From: Leeuwenhoekiella polynyae
Lineage (GTDB): Bacteria > Bacteroidota > Bacteroidia > Flavobacteriales > Flavobacteriaceae
Reading direction: 5' to 3' (one strand)
Assembly (NCBI RefSeq): GCF_042683665.1
Contig: NZ_JBHUOO010000046.1
DNA length: 64,000 bases
The notes under the pieces were generated by a model, which saw only the letters and a list, made by a program, of their open reading frames with translations, searched no databases and was not told the DNA's origin. Below, piece after piece: positions 35,985 through 45,545 of the stretch; position 1 is the first letter of the stretch, and the number at the start of each line of letters is the position of its first letter. Both the position numbers and the translations under genes were made by a program.

Positions 35985-36755
35985 ATGGCAGGACATAGTA
36001 AATGGGCTAATATAAAACACCGCAAAGGAGCTCAGGATAAAAAACGTGCAAAAGAATTTACCAGAGCGATCAAAGAGATTACGGTAGCTATTAAGGAAAA
36101 TAATCAAAACGGGGATCCAGATTCTAATCCGGTTTTGCGAAATGCTATACAAAATGCTAAGGGGGTAAATATGCCTAAGGATACTATAGAACGAGCTATA
36201 AAGAAAGCATCTGGTGCAAATGCTGATTCTTATGAGCAACTCACCTTTGAAGGTTATGGTTCCAACGGAATCGCATTTTTTATAGAATGCACCACAGATA
36301 ATTCTAATCGAACTATAGCCTCAATACGTTCGATTTTTTCTAAAAATGGAGGAAGCTTGGGAACTAATGGTTCGCTTGAATTTTTATTTGATCGCAAAGG
36401 AGTTTTTACCTTAGATAAGACTAAAATAGAACGGGATTTTGAAATGCTTCAATTAGAGCTTATTGAAGGCGGGGCAGAGTCTTTTGAAAATCACGAGGAC
36501 GTTTTTGTAGTATACACGCAGTTTACAGATTTTGGTAAAATGTCTCAACATCTTGAAGAACTTAATATTGAAACTAAAAATGCCGAATTGCAACGTATTC
36601 CTTTAAATACAATTGAATTACCCGTTGATCAAGCACGGAAAATATTGAATCTCATAGAAAAGTTTGAAGATGATGATGATGTACAAAATGTTTTCCACAC
36701 CTTAGAATTCACGGAAGAATTAGAGCTTGCTTTAAATGACGAAGAGGAAGAATAA
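35985..36755 (+). CDS. yebC: YebC/PmpR-family protein
   Basis: 256 residues, starting with the family signature MAGHSKWANIKHRKGAQDKK and continuing with NPVLRNAIQNAKGVNMPKDTIERAI in two parts, and YEGYGSNGIAFFIECTTDN-like core. YebC proteins bind DNA as regulators or act in ribosome rescue at proline stretches. The acidic C-terminus (ALNDEEEE) is encoded by the left arm of a long inverted repeat that runs through the stop codon. Confidence 0.95.
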   Translation: MAGHSKWANIKHRKGAQDKKRAKEFTRAIKEITVAIKENNQNGDPDSNPVLRNAIQNAKGVNMPKDTIERAIKKASGANADSYEQLTFEGYGSNGIAFFIECTTDNSNRTIASIRSIFSKNGGSLGTNGSLEFLFDRKGVFTLDKTKIERDFEMLQLELIEGGAESFENHEDVFVVYTQFTDFGKMSQHLEELNIETKNAELQRIPLNTIELPVDQARKILNLIEKFEDDDDVQNVFHTLEFTEELELALNDEEEE

Positions 36756-36769
36756 AATTCTTCCTCTTC
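36741..36769. terminator. 13-bp inverted repeat across the yebC stop codon
   Basis: GAAGAGGAAGAAT (36741-36753) pairs perfectly with ATTCTTCCTCTTC (36757-36769) with a 3-nt loop. The left arm encodes the final EEEE residues. There is no immediate T run, but it sits between convergent yebC and the MscS gene and probably ends transcription or stabilises both messages. Confidence 0.6.
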
Positions 36770-36803
36770 AGATAACATTATTATCTTTTCTTTATAAAGT
36801 TTA

Positions 36804-38609
36804 CTAATCTTTAGATAGCTCGTCCTTTTTTTCGTTTTTCGTTCTCTTTTTAGGTTTAGAACCTATATCTGCCACCAACTTATTTTCAAACTGAATACGA
36901 GATTTAGAAAGGTGTTTACCGTCTTCTAAAGTAGAAATATATTTAATAAGCTTTTCGCGTAGGATACAGTGTAAATCCCAAGTGGCAGAAGCATCTTTAG
37001 CACTACATAATGCTCTTAACTTGATTGAATTTTCGGTAACATCTACAACCTGAACGCTGGGTGGTGTATCGCGATCCCAATCTTCCTCATCCTCTAACAA
37101 TTCATAAAATTTACTGCGTACATCTTCCACATTAATTTTATAATCTGCATAGATAATAATTGGTCGTACCTGATGTGCGCTGGTCATCGACCAGTTTTCA
37201 AAAGTATTAGAAATTACATATTTCAAAGGCACAACTAAGCGTCTCAAATCCCAGGTGCGTACGACCATATAAGTAAACCTGATGTCTTCAACATAGCCCC
37301 AATCTTCTTTTATTATTACCGTGTCACCAATACGTGCAGGGCGTGTAATTGCGATTTGTATACCCGCAATAATATTACCTAAAGTACTTTGTGCAGCAAC
37401 ACCAAGAATTACTGTTGCCAAACCTGCGGAAGCTATTAATGAAATCCCCAGTTTTTCTAAAGACCTGAATTGAGATAGTATAACCGAAGCTCCCACGATA
37501 ATTACTACAAACGTGATCACCCTGCGCGCTACAGATATATAAGTCATCATCATTCGAGCTTCGTTATTTTCCTCGGGGTTCGCGTCGCCTATTTTGGTTT
37601 CGGCTACATAGACCATAAATGAATCGATAAAGCGCATAATAAACCAAGTAATCGTTCCTATTACAGCAATTAAAAGAATTGCGTATAAAGTGCTTGCAAA
37701 AGAACCTCCAAAAGAAATGAGCTTATTCAGAGCTATGTAAAAGAACAAAACGCCTATTGCCCAGCCGGCTGGAGTAGCCAAACGTTTTGCAATGGTTTTT
37801 ACCCAGACTTTATCAGATTTCCTAAACATTCTGCGTAAAATAAATAAACTCAATTTACCCAAAAAGTAACTTAGTATAATAAGAATCAGCGTTCCTACAA
37901 CTTTCCAAATAGGCATATTGAGAAACCGTATACGCGCCCAGTCTGGCATCATTCGGTCTAATTCACGTGGACCGTAAACAGCGTAAAGGCTATCTATATT
38001 TTCAACTGTGTTTGCAGAGATCAACCAGAAGGCTCCAAACTCTTTATACTTTACTCGCTGCATACGTAAAACAACATCTTTTCCATCGAGATCAATTTCA
38101 CCAAAAACTACACTACGCATTGGTTTACCGGCGATAGCTTGATTGGTGTTTGTACTCATATCTATTTGACCATCTGGACGATCAGATAATCCTCCCCAGT
38201 CTATTTTCACACGTTGATTGAGTACAAAATATAATTTTTCAGCTAGGGTTTCAGCTTGTTCTTTAGTTAGGTTATCTGGTAGTAGATTAAGGTTTAAGGC
38301 ATATGCAGCATCTTCAAAATTACCATTGCGAGAACTTACTATAAAGTGTTCTAAAGTGGCTTGAGGAGACTGAAAATTGAATGTATTGGGCGGTAACCCT
38401 ATAGGTATATTGAGTCTGTTTAAAATGAAATAAGCTTCATTATATTCTTTAATTGCATTGGGTAAATAACGCCCGTCTTCTGGCACTGTAGGCTTACTAG
38501 AGGGTAAATCTCTACCGGATGTTGTTTGTGTAGAATCTTGAGCAATACTGCTTAGAAAACAAAGATTTAACAATAGGATAAGGAGAAAGCTGCTTTGGTT
38601 AGTTTTCAT
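36804..38609 (-). CDS. Mechanosensitive ion channel (MscS family)
   Basis: 601 residues. A signal peptide (LLNLCFLSSIAQ) leads into a periplasmic N-terminal domain of about 200 residues (FIVSSRNGNFEDAAYAL, EFGAFWLISANTVENID), then four or five membrane helices, and the MscS core with pore helix (LIASAGLATVILGVAAQSTLGNIIAG in parts) and beta domain (RIGDTVIIKEDWGYVEDIRFTYMVVRTWD in parts). The C-terminus is highly basic (KPKKRTKNEKKDE). It protects against osmotic downshock. The large periplasmic extension places it with the longer MscS-like channels. Confidence 0.93.
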   Translation of the reverse strand: MKTNQSSFLLILLLNLCFLSSIAQDSTQTTSGRDLPSSKPTVPEDGRYLPNAIKEYNEAYFILNRLNIPIGLPPNTFNFQSPQATLEHFIVSSRNGNFEDAAYALNLNLLPDNLTKEQAETLAEKLYFVLNQRVKIDWGGLSDRPDGQIDMSTNTNQAIAGKPMRSVVFGEIDLDGKDVVLRMQRVKYKEFGAFWLISANTVENIDSLYAVYGPRELDRMMPDWARIRFLNMPIWKVVGTLILIILSYFLGKLSLFILRRMFRKSDKVWVKTIAKRLATPAGWAIGVLFFYIALNKLISFGGSFASTLYAILLIAVIGTITWFIMRFIDSFMVYVAETKIGDANPEENNEARMMMTYISVARRVITFVVIIVGASVILSQFRSLEKLGISLIASAGLATVILGVAAQSTLGNIIAGIQIAITRPARIGDTVIIKEDWGYVEDIRFTYMVVRTWDLRRLVVPLKYVISNTFENWSMTSAHQVRPIIIYADYKINVEDVRSKFYELLEDEEDWDRDTPPSVQVVDVTENSIKLRALCSAKDASATWDLHCILREKLIKYISTLEDGKHLSKSRIQFENKLVADIGSKPKKRTKNEKKDELSKD

Positions 38610-39012
38610 ATTTTGAAATTTACACTCAAAATATAAATTCAGGTATTAGCGTTTCGTTAAAACTCAATTTTTCAGCAGTATAAATGATTAGTTAAACTTA
38701 TAAAATCTGCTATTTTTATTGAAAAACTATTCCTAACGAGGATATTTTATACAAGCATAAAATATGTGATAATTTTATTGATTTTATATTTAGAATTAAC
38801 CTTTAATTAATATTATAAATAATAATTTTATAAAGTTTACATAGTTAAAGAAAGGTTTTGAATGAAAACATCTGCAATTAACTCGTGAAATGGATATTAT
38901 GATGAATAATGACTGATTGAGTGTCGATTTACTAATTATTAGGGGTGTAAATTAAAAATATATCAAAGACCTTTTTTTGATATGAAAATTTATAACAGAT
39001 CAAAATCAACTA
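38610..39012. other. AT-rich divergent intergenic region, nothing recognised
   Basis: About 400 bp between divergent MscS and GT5 genes. It is very AT-rich with no open frame of note, no clear -33/-7 pair and no stable GC-rich hairpin. Confidence 0.5.
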
Positions 39013-40548
39013 ATGAGGAATTTTTTATTTGTTTCTGCTGAAAATGACGCCCTTGCAGATTGCAAAGCGGGAGGTATGGCAGATGTTGTAAGAGACATAC
39101 CCCGGCAAATTGCTACAACTGGAGATCAGGTGCATGTTATTGTACCAGCCTATAATAGACTTCATAAAAAGGGGCTCTTAATAACAGAACTTAAATTCAA
39201 TATTAGAGGGCAAGAGACTGTTGCAGAACTTTATGAGGTTAAGCCTAAAAAAGAATTTACGGGCATTACCCATTACGTAATACATCATCCGGAAATTGTA
39301 GAAGGTAATATCGCTCATATTTACAACGATGATCCTGAAGAGCCTTTTTTTACAGACACGATTAAGTATTTCATTTTTAATACAGCAGTAGCACAGGCTA
39401 TTAAACAAAATATTTTTGATCACATAGATGTTGTTCATTTACACGACTGGCACACGGCGCTATTGTTGTTTCATAGAAAATTTCATCAAGATTTTGCTAT
39501 TTTAAAACAGAGTTGGTTTGTTTACAGCATACATAATTTGAGCTTGCAGGGTATACGACCGTTGAATGACAATTTTGCTTCTTTAAATAATTTTTTCCCG
39601 CAAGTCGGTTACGAGTATGAGGTTGTGAAAGATGATCGTTATAACGACTGCATCAATTTGATGGCCGTGGGAATTCGCCTTGCAGATGAAGTGCATACGG
39701 TGAGCCCTTCATATATGCAAGATATTATGAAGCCCAGCCATAAACCAGAATTTATAGGGGGTGAAAGTCTTGAAGAAGATTTGAAGAGAGCTTTTGCAGA
39801 AGGACGCTTACACGGAATACTAAATGGTGTAAATTATCACAATATGCGTGTCGCTCAAAAGGGGAAATTATATCCTAACATTCTTCGTCAATTATTTAAA
39901 TGGATACAGGAAGAGTCTAAAAAATACAAAGCAGATATTCTTGCCAATACGGGGGAAAAGGTAGTAGATCTTATTGAGAACCCACCTAGTTTTGTGGTTT
40001 CTAGCGTCGCCAGAATGACCGAGCAAAAATTCTATTTCTTCAAACAACAACCCGAAGCACTCAAAGAGATCTTAAGAAAACTAGAAGAACGTAACGGTAT
40101 ATTTATTTTGTTGGGAACTGGAGAACCGGAATATGAAATGCTTATGCGGGAGATTAGTTATGAGCATCCTAATTTTATTTTTATAAATGGCCAGTCTGAA
40201 GATATTATAGATTCTATTTATCTGGAATCTGATCTTTATTTTATGCCTAGTCTTTTTGAACCTTGCGGAATAAGCCAGATGCTTGCCATGCGTAACGGGG
40301 TCTTATGTTTAGTACACCACACCGGTGGATTAATTGATACGGTAGATACGGGTAAGAATGGATTTTCATTCAAAGGTGAAAATATAACAGATACCATTGC
40401 AAATATGGTAGCCTCTTTTGATAGTTGTATGGATGTATATTTTGGGGATAGAGTCAAATGGAATAAAATGAGACGCAAAGCGAAAGCGGTACGTTTTTCT
40501 TGGGAAAATTCTATTAAGGAGTACTACAGTAAATTATATACGTATTAG
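39013..40548 (+). CDS. GT5 glycogen/starch synthase-like glycosyltransferase
   Basis: 511 residues with GT-B architecture. The N-terminal starch-synthase catalytic domain has the ADP-glucose-binding variant CKAGGMADVVRDIP (KxGGxxDV-like), VHLHDWHTALL, YSIHNLSLQGIRPL and DEVHTVSPSYMQDI. The C-terminal domain has SSVARMTEQKFYFFKQQ, FINGQSEDIIDSIYLESDLYFMPSLFEPCGISQMLAMRNG in parts and HHTGGLIDTV. Expected product is an alpha-1,4-glucan from ADP- or UDP-glucose. Other glycogen genes (glgB, glgC, glgX) are not present nearby. It ends 4 bp inside the convergent permease gene. Confidence 0.85.
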   Translation: MRNFLFVSAENDALADCKAGGMADVVRDIPRQIATTGDQVHVIVPAYNRLHKKGLLITELKFNIRGQETVAELYEVKPKKEFTGITHYVIHHPEIVEGNIAHIYNDDPEEPFFTDTIKYFIFNTAVAQAIKQNIFDHIDVVHLHDWHTALLLFHRKFHQDFAILKQSWFVYSIHNLSLQGIRPLNDNFASLNNFFPQVGYEYEVVKDDRYNDCINLMAVGIRLADEVHTVSPSYMQDIMKPSHKPEFIGGESLEEDLKRAFAEGRLHGILNGVNYHNMRVAQKGKLYPNILRQLFKWIQEESKKYKADILANTGEKVVDLIENPPSFVVSSVARMTEQKFYFFKQQPEALKEILRKLEERNGIFILLGTGEPEYEMLMREISYEHPNFIFINGQSEDIIDSIYLESDLYFMPSLFEPCGISQMLAMRNGVLCLVHHTGGLIDTVDTGKNGFSFKGENITDTIANMVASFDSCMDVYFGDRVKWNKMRRKAKAVRFSWENSIKEYYSKLYTY

Positions 40549-42278
40549 ATTACCAGTCTAACCTCTCCTAATTCTTCGACTGAAAAAACGGAATCTTCGC
40601 TAGGAGAACCTATAAACATAAAATTGGTTGGTATATTCCAGCGCTTTGATAATTCATTTATTTTTTCAGGACAAAATGTACCGGGCTCTATGATGTATTC
40701 TATATCAATTTCAGGATAGGCCCGGTCTAAAACCTTAATATCACTGGGCAGCGTTGAAGCTTCTATTTCATCGGAATCTCCTACACTTACAATTTTTAGT
40801 CGTTTTGTAGGTTCGTTATGAGAGACATATTGCATAACCTTGTTCAGCGTTGCGATGTTATCATTTTTTGTGAAAAATACAAACTGCTGACTGTTGACCT
40901 TGTTGAGAAGTTCTTTTGTTTTTCGGTTTAAACGTGCAAAAAGTTTTCCGCCGTCAGGAAAAATATAGTCTAATAGTTTTAAAAATGCCTTGAATATACT
41001 TACCCGATACAGCATAAAAAACACTACAAACAATGTAGGAATAAGGTATTCAAAGAAAATAACGAGATAACCCGGATTGAGAATGATGTTACCTATAATT
41101 GCTGCAGTAACAGCTGCAATGGCAATAAAAAGACCTATCCATGAAGAACGTTCTGGTCTTGGAAGCTGACTTCTTTTTATCTTTAAAAGGACCGTACCTA
41201 TACCAAACAAGACCATTACAAGCAAAAAGGCAATGGTGTAAATACCCGCAAGCTGAGCAAGGTCTCCACCGGTAACTAAAAGTATTGAAGCGCAAAGACC
41301 AAAGAAAAGAATAAAGATTATATAGGAGCTTCCTTTTGTATTTTTATTTAATAAAGGACTAGGAAGAATTCGATCTAACGCCATACGCTCCATCAGACCA
41401 CCAACACCTACAAATGATGTTAACACCGCTCCACTAAGTACCAGAGCCGCATCTATTCCTACAATTAGAGATAGCCAGTTTCCTCCAGAAAGTCTGCCTA
41501 AGTACGATAATAAGGCATCTTGATTATCCACAACTGTATTGATAGGAATGATCGCTAATGCTAAAAATGCAATCAACGGATTGAAGATGGTTACCACAAT
41601 CCACATGTTGCGTAGCGTTTTTGGAAAGACCCCTTTTTTCTGCTCTTCCACATAATTTGCCGAGCTCTCAAAACCACTTATACCCAGCATCGCTGCAGAA
41701 AAACCTAAGAATAATGCAGTTGTAATACTGGTTTTAATAGGATGATTAAAATTTTGAATCAGCGTGTCAAAACCTTCGGTTAAAAAGAAATATATACAAA
41801 AACCACAAAGTAAAGTAAGCGAGGTAAGATGAAACAAAAAGATTGCGATAGCTACCTTAGAAGATTCACCAATCCCCAGAATTACAAGTCCCATAAAAAT
41901 CAGCATAAGACCTATGGTTACCGGGATAACAGGAATAAATTCCCAGATACTATGAACATATTTAATAGCTTCGGTTGCAGAGATGACACAGGTAGCCATA
42001 TAGCTCAGCACGGTGAGAGCTGCAGCTAGAGAAGCTGTAGATTTTTTGGTTGTATTCAAGAGGGCGTTGTATGCACCGCCATTTAAAGGTAATGCGCCAA
42101 CAACTTCCCCATAAATTTTTCTAAAAAAGAAAAGAACTCCCGCAACAATTAAAAGAGATACCCAGGCATATTGCCCGGCATATACAATGGCCAATGCCGA
42201 TACATAAAGGCAAGAGGAGCTAATATCATTACCACAAATTGCCGTTGCTTCGAGTTGGTTGAGCTTTTTCTTTGACAT
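40545..42278 (-). CDS. APC-superfamily amino-acid permease with C-terminal cytoplasmic domain
   Basis: 577 residues: about 12 membrane helices (residues ~15-425) with APC signatures AICGNDISSSCLYVSALAI, GEVVGALPLNGGAYNALLNTT and GFSAAMLGISGFESSANYVEE, then a soluble C-terminal region of about 140 residues (KNDNIATLNKVMQYVSHN, LPSDIKVLDRAYPEIDIEYI, WNIPTNFMFIGSPSED) that resembles a universal-stress-like nucleotide-binding fold. The substrate is probably an amino acid but cannot be assigned. Confidence 0.88.
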   Translation of the reverse strand: MSKKKLNQLEATAICGNDISSSCLYVSALAIVYAGQYAWVSLLIVAGVLFFFRKIYGEVVGALPLNGGAYNALLNTTKKSTASLAAALTVLSYMATCVISATEAIKYVHSIWEFIPVIPVTIGLMLIFMGLVILGIGESSKVAIAIFLFHLTSLTLLCGFCIYFFLTEGFDTLIQNFNHPIKTSITTALFLGFSAAMLGISGFESSANYVEEQKKGVFPKTLRNMWIVVTIFNPLIAFLALAIIPINTVVDNQDALLSYLGRLSGGNWLSLIVGIDAALVLSGAVLTSFVGVGGLMERMALDRILPSPLLNKNTKGSSYIIFILFFGLCASILLVTGGDLAQLAGIYTIAFLLVMVLFGIGTVLLKIKRSQLPRPERSSWIGLFIAIAAVTAAIIGNIILNPGYLVIFFEYLIPTLFVVFFMLYRVSIFKAFLKLLDYIFPDGGKLFARLNRKTKELLNKVNSQQFVFFTKNDNIATLNKVMQYVSHNEPTKRLKIVSVGDSDEIEASTLPSDIKVLDRAYPEIDIEYIIEPGTFCPEKINELSKRWNIPTNFMFIGSPSEDSVFSVEELGEVRLVI

Positions 42279-42454
42279 GCGAATATTGATTTTTAAACAG
42301 ATTAAAAGTACAACATCTTAAAGCTGTTCTATAAAAGTGAGCAGGTTTAGTAATAGATTAACAAGTTTTTTTTAGAATAAAATTCGATGAATAGAAACTA
42401 TAAATAGTAAAAGAGAAGTTATATATTAAAATGTTCTTCTGATTTTTAACTTTC

Positions 42455-42486
42455 TTTAGTGCTTTGCTTAACAATGAATAACTTTG
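42455..42486 (+). promoter_or_regulatory. Promoter candidate for the DUF4202 gene
   Basis: TTTA (42455-42458) and TAACTTTG (42479-42486) are separated by 20 bp. The -7 box matches TAnnTTTG exactly; the -33 box is one base off TTTG. It would give a leader of about 65 nt before ATG 42560. Confidence 0.4.
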
Positions 42487-42559
42487 GTTCATATCAGCGC
42501 TATTAAACAATTACGTCTTGATTTTAAATCAATTCGAAAACCAAAATATACATTTGAGC

Positions 42560-43138
42560 ATGACAAAATTTCAACAAGCTATAAAGGCAATAGATAAAGA
42601 AAATTCTCAAGATCCTAATAGAGAACTTGTTGAAGGAAAAAGCTATCCTAAAGAGCTTTTATATTCTGAAAGAATGACGCGGCAATTACTTTTATTTGAG
42701 CCTAAAGCTTCAAAAGAACTACAAATTGCCGCACGAGCACAGCATATTTGTCGTTGGAAAAGTCCGCGGGAGGATTATCCTATGGATCGTATAGGCTATT
42801 TAAAATGGCGGGAAGATCTAAAAAAAATGCACGCTAAGCTTACAACCAATATCTTAGAACAATCAGATTTTGAAAAAGACTTTATTGATCGAGTTCAGTT
42901 TTTGATCAAGAAAAAACTCATAAAAAAAGATGAAGAAACTCAAACTTTAGAAGATGTGATCTGCCTGGTTTTTCTACAGTACTATTTTGAAGATTTTGCG
43001 TCAAAACACAAAGATGAAAAAGTCATAGACATCATTCAAAAAACTTGGTTGAAGATGTCTCAAAGAGGACAGGCAGAAGCTTTAAAACTTCCTTTAAATG
43101 ATAAAACTTTAGAATTAGTAGGTAGGGCGTTAGCTTAA
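42560..43138 (+). CDS. DUF4202 family protein
   Basis: 192 residues from ATG 42560; the frame extends to TTG 42518 but MTKFQQAIKAIDKENSQDPN is the family-like N-terminus. Conserved-looking blocks are KELLYSERMTRQLLLFEP, QIAARAQHICRWKSPREDYP, GYLKWREDLKKMHA and CLVFLQYYFEDFASKH. The His and acidic residues suggest an HD-like helical metal fold, but the function is unknown. The gene stands alone, convergent with moaA. Confidence 0.85.
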   Translation: MTKFQQAIKAIDKENSQDPNRELVEGKSYPKELLYSERMTRQLLLFEPKASKELQIAARAQHICRWKSPREDYPMDRIGYLKWREDLKKMHAKLTTNILEQSDFEKDFIDRVQFLIKKKLIKKDEETQTLEDVICLVFLQYYFEDFASKHKDEKVIDIIQKTWLKMSQRGQAEALKLPLNDKTLELVGRALA

Positions 43139-43155
43139 TTAAAGTCTGTTTTAGT

Positions 43156-44163
43156 TTACCCGCCAATCGCGATCATACTGCGGTTATTGTTGTGCAAATC
43201 AGGATTGGTCAATTGATCAAAGTCAGTCATCCCGGCACGTACAGCTTTCTTTTTATTGAGGGCCAGGTCTATGAGCTCTTCTAGTTTTTCGCCTTCGCGA
43301 AAAGCTTTCAGAAGATTTGTTTCTTTATTAGAAAAAAGACAGTTTTTTAATTTTCCATCTGCTGTGAGTCTGATACGGTTGCAACTGTCACAAAAGGGAT
43401 TGGTCACCGAACTTATGATACCAAAACTTCCTTTAAAACCTTCAACCTTAAAATTACGAGCTGTAAAATTTTGCTCATTTGCGAGCGGCTTTAAAGCTTC
43501 AATGCCAAAATAGTTTGTTACTCGATTTATGATTTCAGCTTGACTAACCAATTTATTTTTGTTCCATTCGTTTCCGTCAAAAGGCATAAACTCAATAAAA
43601 CGCACATTGATATCTTGATTTTTAGTGAGTTTGATGAAATCTACAATCTCGTCCTCGTTAAAGTCTTTCATCAAAACTGCATTGATCTTTACATAAAAAC
43701 CTTCCGTTACGAGTTGGTTGATATTTTCAAAAGCCTTTTTGTACTGATCTCTACGGGTGATTAACTTGAATTTTTCAGCATCTAAGCTATCTAAACTTAC
43801 ATTGATATCATTTAAGCCATAACGTTTAAAATCATCAATATAACGATGCGTTAACAATGCATTTGTAGTAATAGATAGTCTTACGGGCAGGTTTGATAAG
43901 CGTCTGAGAATATCAGTAAAATCTTTACGAACGAGCGGTTCACCGCCCGTTAGCCGTATTTTATCAACACCATTTGCTACAAAAACTTTAGCAAAGGCTT
44001 CTATCTCATCTGCGGTCATAAGATTTGACCGCGGACTCAACGGTATCCCGTCGTGCGGCATACAATAGGTGCAACGTAAATTGCACTTTTCGCTGAGCGA
44101 AATGCGCAAATAGTTATGCGTTCTGCCGTGTGTATCTGTTAATATTGAGGTTACGTTATTCAT
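43156..44163 (-). CDS. moaA: GTP 3',8-cyclase MoaA
   Basis: 335 residues. This radical-SAM enzyme starts molybdenum-cofactor synthesis from GTP. The SAM-binding cluster is Cys 27, Cys 31, Cys 34 in KCNLRCTYCMPH; the C-terminal GTP-site cluster is CDSCNRIRLTADGKLKNC (CX2CX13C); RLTGGEPLVRKD and the terminal GG, needed for activity, are present. It is last in the minus-strand Moco operon and overlaps the moaCB stop by 8 bp. It contains in frame the 23-nt palindromic sequence (43283-43305) shared with the DUF5686 gene. Confidence 0.97.
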   Translation of the reverse strand: MNNVTSILTDTHGRTHNYLRISLSEKCNLRCTYCMPHDGIPLSPRSNLMTADEIEAFAKVFVANGVDKIRLTGGEPLVRKDFTDILRRLSNLPVRLSITTNALLTHRYIDDFKRYGLNDINVSLDSLDAEKFKLITRRDQYKKAFENINQLVTEGFYVKINAVLMKDFNEDEIVDFIKLTKNQDINVRFIEFMPFDGNEWNKNKLVSQAEIINRVTNYFGIEALKPLANEQNFTARNFKVEGFKGSFGIISSVTNPFCDSCNRIRLTADGKLKNCLFSNKETNLLKAFREGEKLEELIDLALNKKKAVRAGMTDFDQLTNPDLHNNNRSMIAIGG

Positions 44164-45073
44164 TTTTGTTGTGTTGAGCGCCTCTTAAGATTTTAAAGAC
44201 ATGCAATAAATGCGGGAAAACAGCATCCATAGATTCTTTTGCGCCATTAGTAGAGCCGGGGAGTGCAAGTACTAGACAATTGCCTAAAGTTCCCACTACG
44301 CTTCGCGAAAGCATCGCATACGGCATACGATCCTGGCCATATTTGCGTATGGCTTCTTCAACCCCAGGAATGCGTCGTTCAAGAATAGGTTCTAGAGCTT
44401 CTGGTGTTACATCGCGAATGCTTAAGCCAGTACCGCCTGTATATATAAGTAGGTTTACTGTCTCTGAAAGTTCTATTGCTTTGTTACGTATGGTTTGCAA
44501 ATCATCTGGAACAATCTCATACCCCTGAATCTGTACATCATGAGACTGCAGGTTTTCAATAATAGCTTTCCCGGCTTTATCTTCTTTTTTTCCTTCAGAA
44601 ATAGAGTCTGAACATACAATAATATGTGCGCTCAAGCGCGATGGATTCTGATCTTTAAAGCTGCTTTTGCCTCCTTTTTTATGGAGAAGCTTTACATTAT
44701 TGATCTCGATACCTTTATCTATAGGTTTCAACATATCATACATTGTAAGCGCAATAACCGATGCTCCGTGCATTGCCTCAACTTCTACGCCCGTTTTGTA
44801 AACCGTTTTTATGGTTATCTCTATAAAAACGTTTAAACCTTCAATTTTATAATCAACCGCAGTGTATTCAATAGGTAGTGGGTGACAATCCGGGATGCTG
44901 GTATGTGTATTCTTAACCGCAAAAAGTCCGGCAGTTTTGGCCATTTCAAAAACATTCCCTTTCGGGACTGTATTTTTTTGAAGAGCCTCAATCGTTTCAA
45001 TTTTGCTCACCGTGACCGTTGCTTGCGCAGTTGCTATACGTAGCGTGTTTATTTTATGGGTGATATCTACCAT
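44156..45073 (-). CDS. moaCB: Bifunctional MoaC/MoaB molybdopterin biosynthesis protein
   Basis: 305 residues fusing two enzymes. Residues ~1-145 are MoaC, cyclic pyranopterin monophosphate synthase (MAKTAGLFAVKNTHTSIPDCHPLP, MHGASVIALTMYDMLKPIDKG in parts); residues ~150-305 are MoaB/MogA (AHIIVCSDSISEGKKED, YTGGTGLSIRDVTPEAL, LALPGSTNGAKESMDAV), which adenylates molybdopterin. The fusion is frequent in Bacteroidota. MoaC normally carries a Lys in a KxG/KxT context (here KGGK near residue 133). It is 41 bp after moaE and overlaps moaA. Confidence 0.95.
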   Translation of the reverse strand: MVDITHKINTLRIATAQATVTVSKIETIEALQKNTVPKGNVFEMAKTAGLFAVKNTHTSIPDCHPLPIEYTAVDYKIEGLNVFIEITIKTVYKTGVEVEAMHGASVIALTMYDMLKPIDKGIEINNVKLLHKKGGKSSFKDQNPSRLSAHIIVCSDSISEGKKEDKAGKAIIENLQSHDVQIQGYEIVPDDLQTIRNKAIELSETVNLLIYTGGTGLSIRDVTPEALEPILERRIPGVEEAIRKYGQDRMPYAMLSRSVVGTLGNCLVLALPGSTNGAKESMDAVFPHLLHVFKILRGAQHNKNE

Positions 45074-45114
45074 AATCTTATTCTGTATCTGTTGTTTACC
45101 AAAAATCCTTTAGA

Positions 45115-45543
45115 CTAGCTGTTCACTTTCCACTGGTGAGTTTCATCTTCAAAGATCTCTTTCCCATAAATAGGCGTGCGATCTTTTACTTGATTGACTA
45201 ACCATTCTGTTGCGGCATAAACTTCTTTTCTACGCTTTGCGGAAACAAAAACAAAGAAGCATACTTCGCCGGTTTTGATCGTACCCAGACTGTGATAAAT
45301 ATGCATACAAATCAAATCGAATTTCTCAAAAGCCTCTTCCCGAATCTCATGCAGTTTTGTATTTGCCAATTCTTCATAGCAGGTATATTCAATTGCAGCT
45401 ACTTTTTTGCCGTCAACTTCATCTGCACGTACCTGACCTAAAAATATGTTATGCGCACCGATACTGGTTTTGGTCTGATGTTTAGCAATAGATTCTCCTA
45501 TAAAATCGCTGGATATGGGACCGCTTATAAATACTTTTTTCAT
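45115..45543 (-). CDS. moaE: Molybdopterin synthase catalytic subunit MoaE
   Basis: 142 residues. With MoaD it inserts sulphur into cyclic pyranopterin monophosphate. Family features: GAHNIFLGQVRADEVDGKKVAAIEYTCYEE in parts, ICMHIYHSLGTIKTGEVCFFVFVSAKRR in parts, and WLVNQVKDRTPIYGKEIFEDETHQW in parts, whose Lys residues lie in the active site. Separated by 2 bp from moeB. Confidence 0.96.
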   Translation of the reverse strand: MKKVFISGPISSDFIGESIAKHQTKTSIGAHNIFLGQVRADEVDGKKVAAIEYTCYEELANTKLHEIREEAFEKFDLICMHIYHSLGTIKTGEVCFFVFVSAKRRKEVYAATEWLVNQVKDRTPIYGKEIFEDETHQWKVNS

Positions 45544-45545
45544 TA

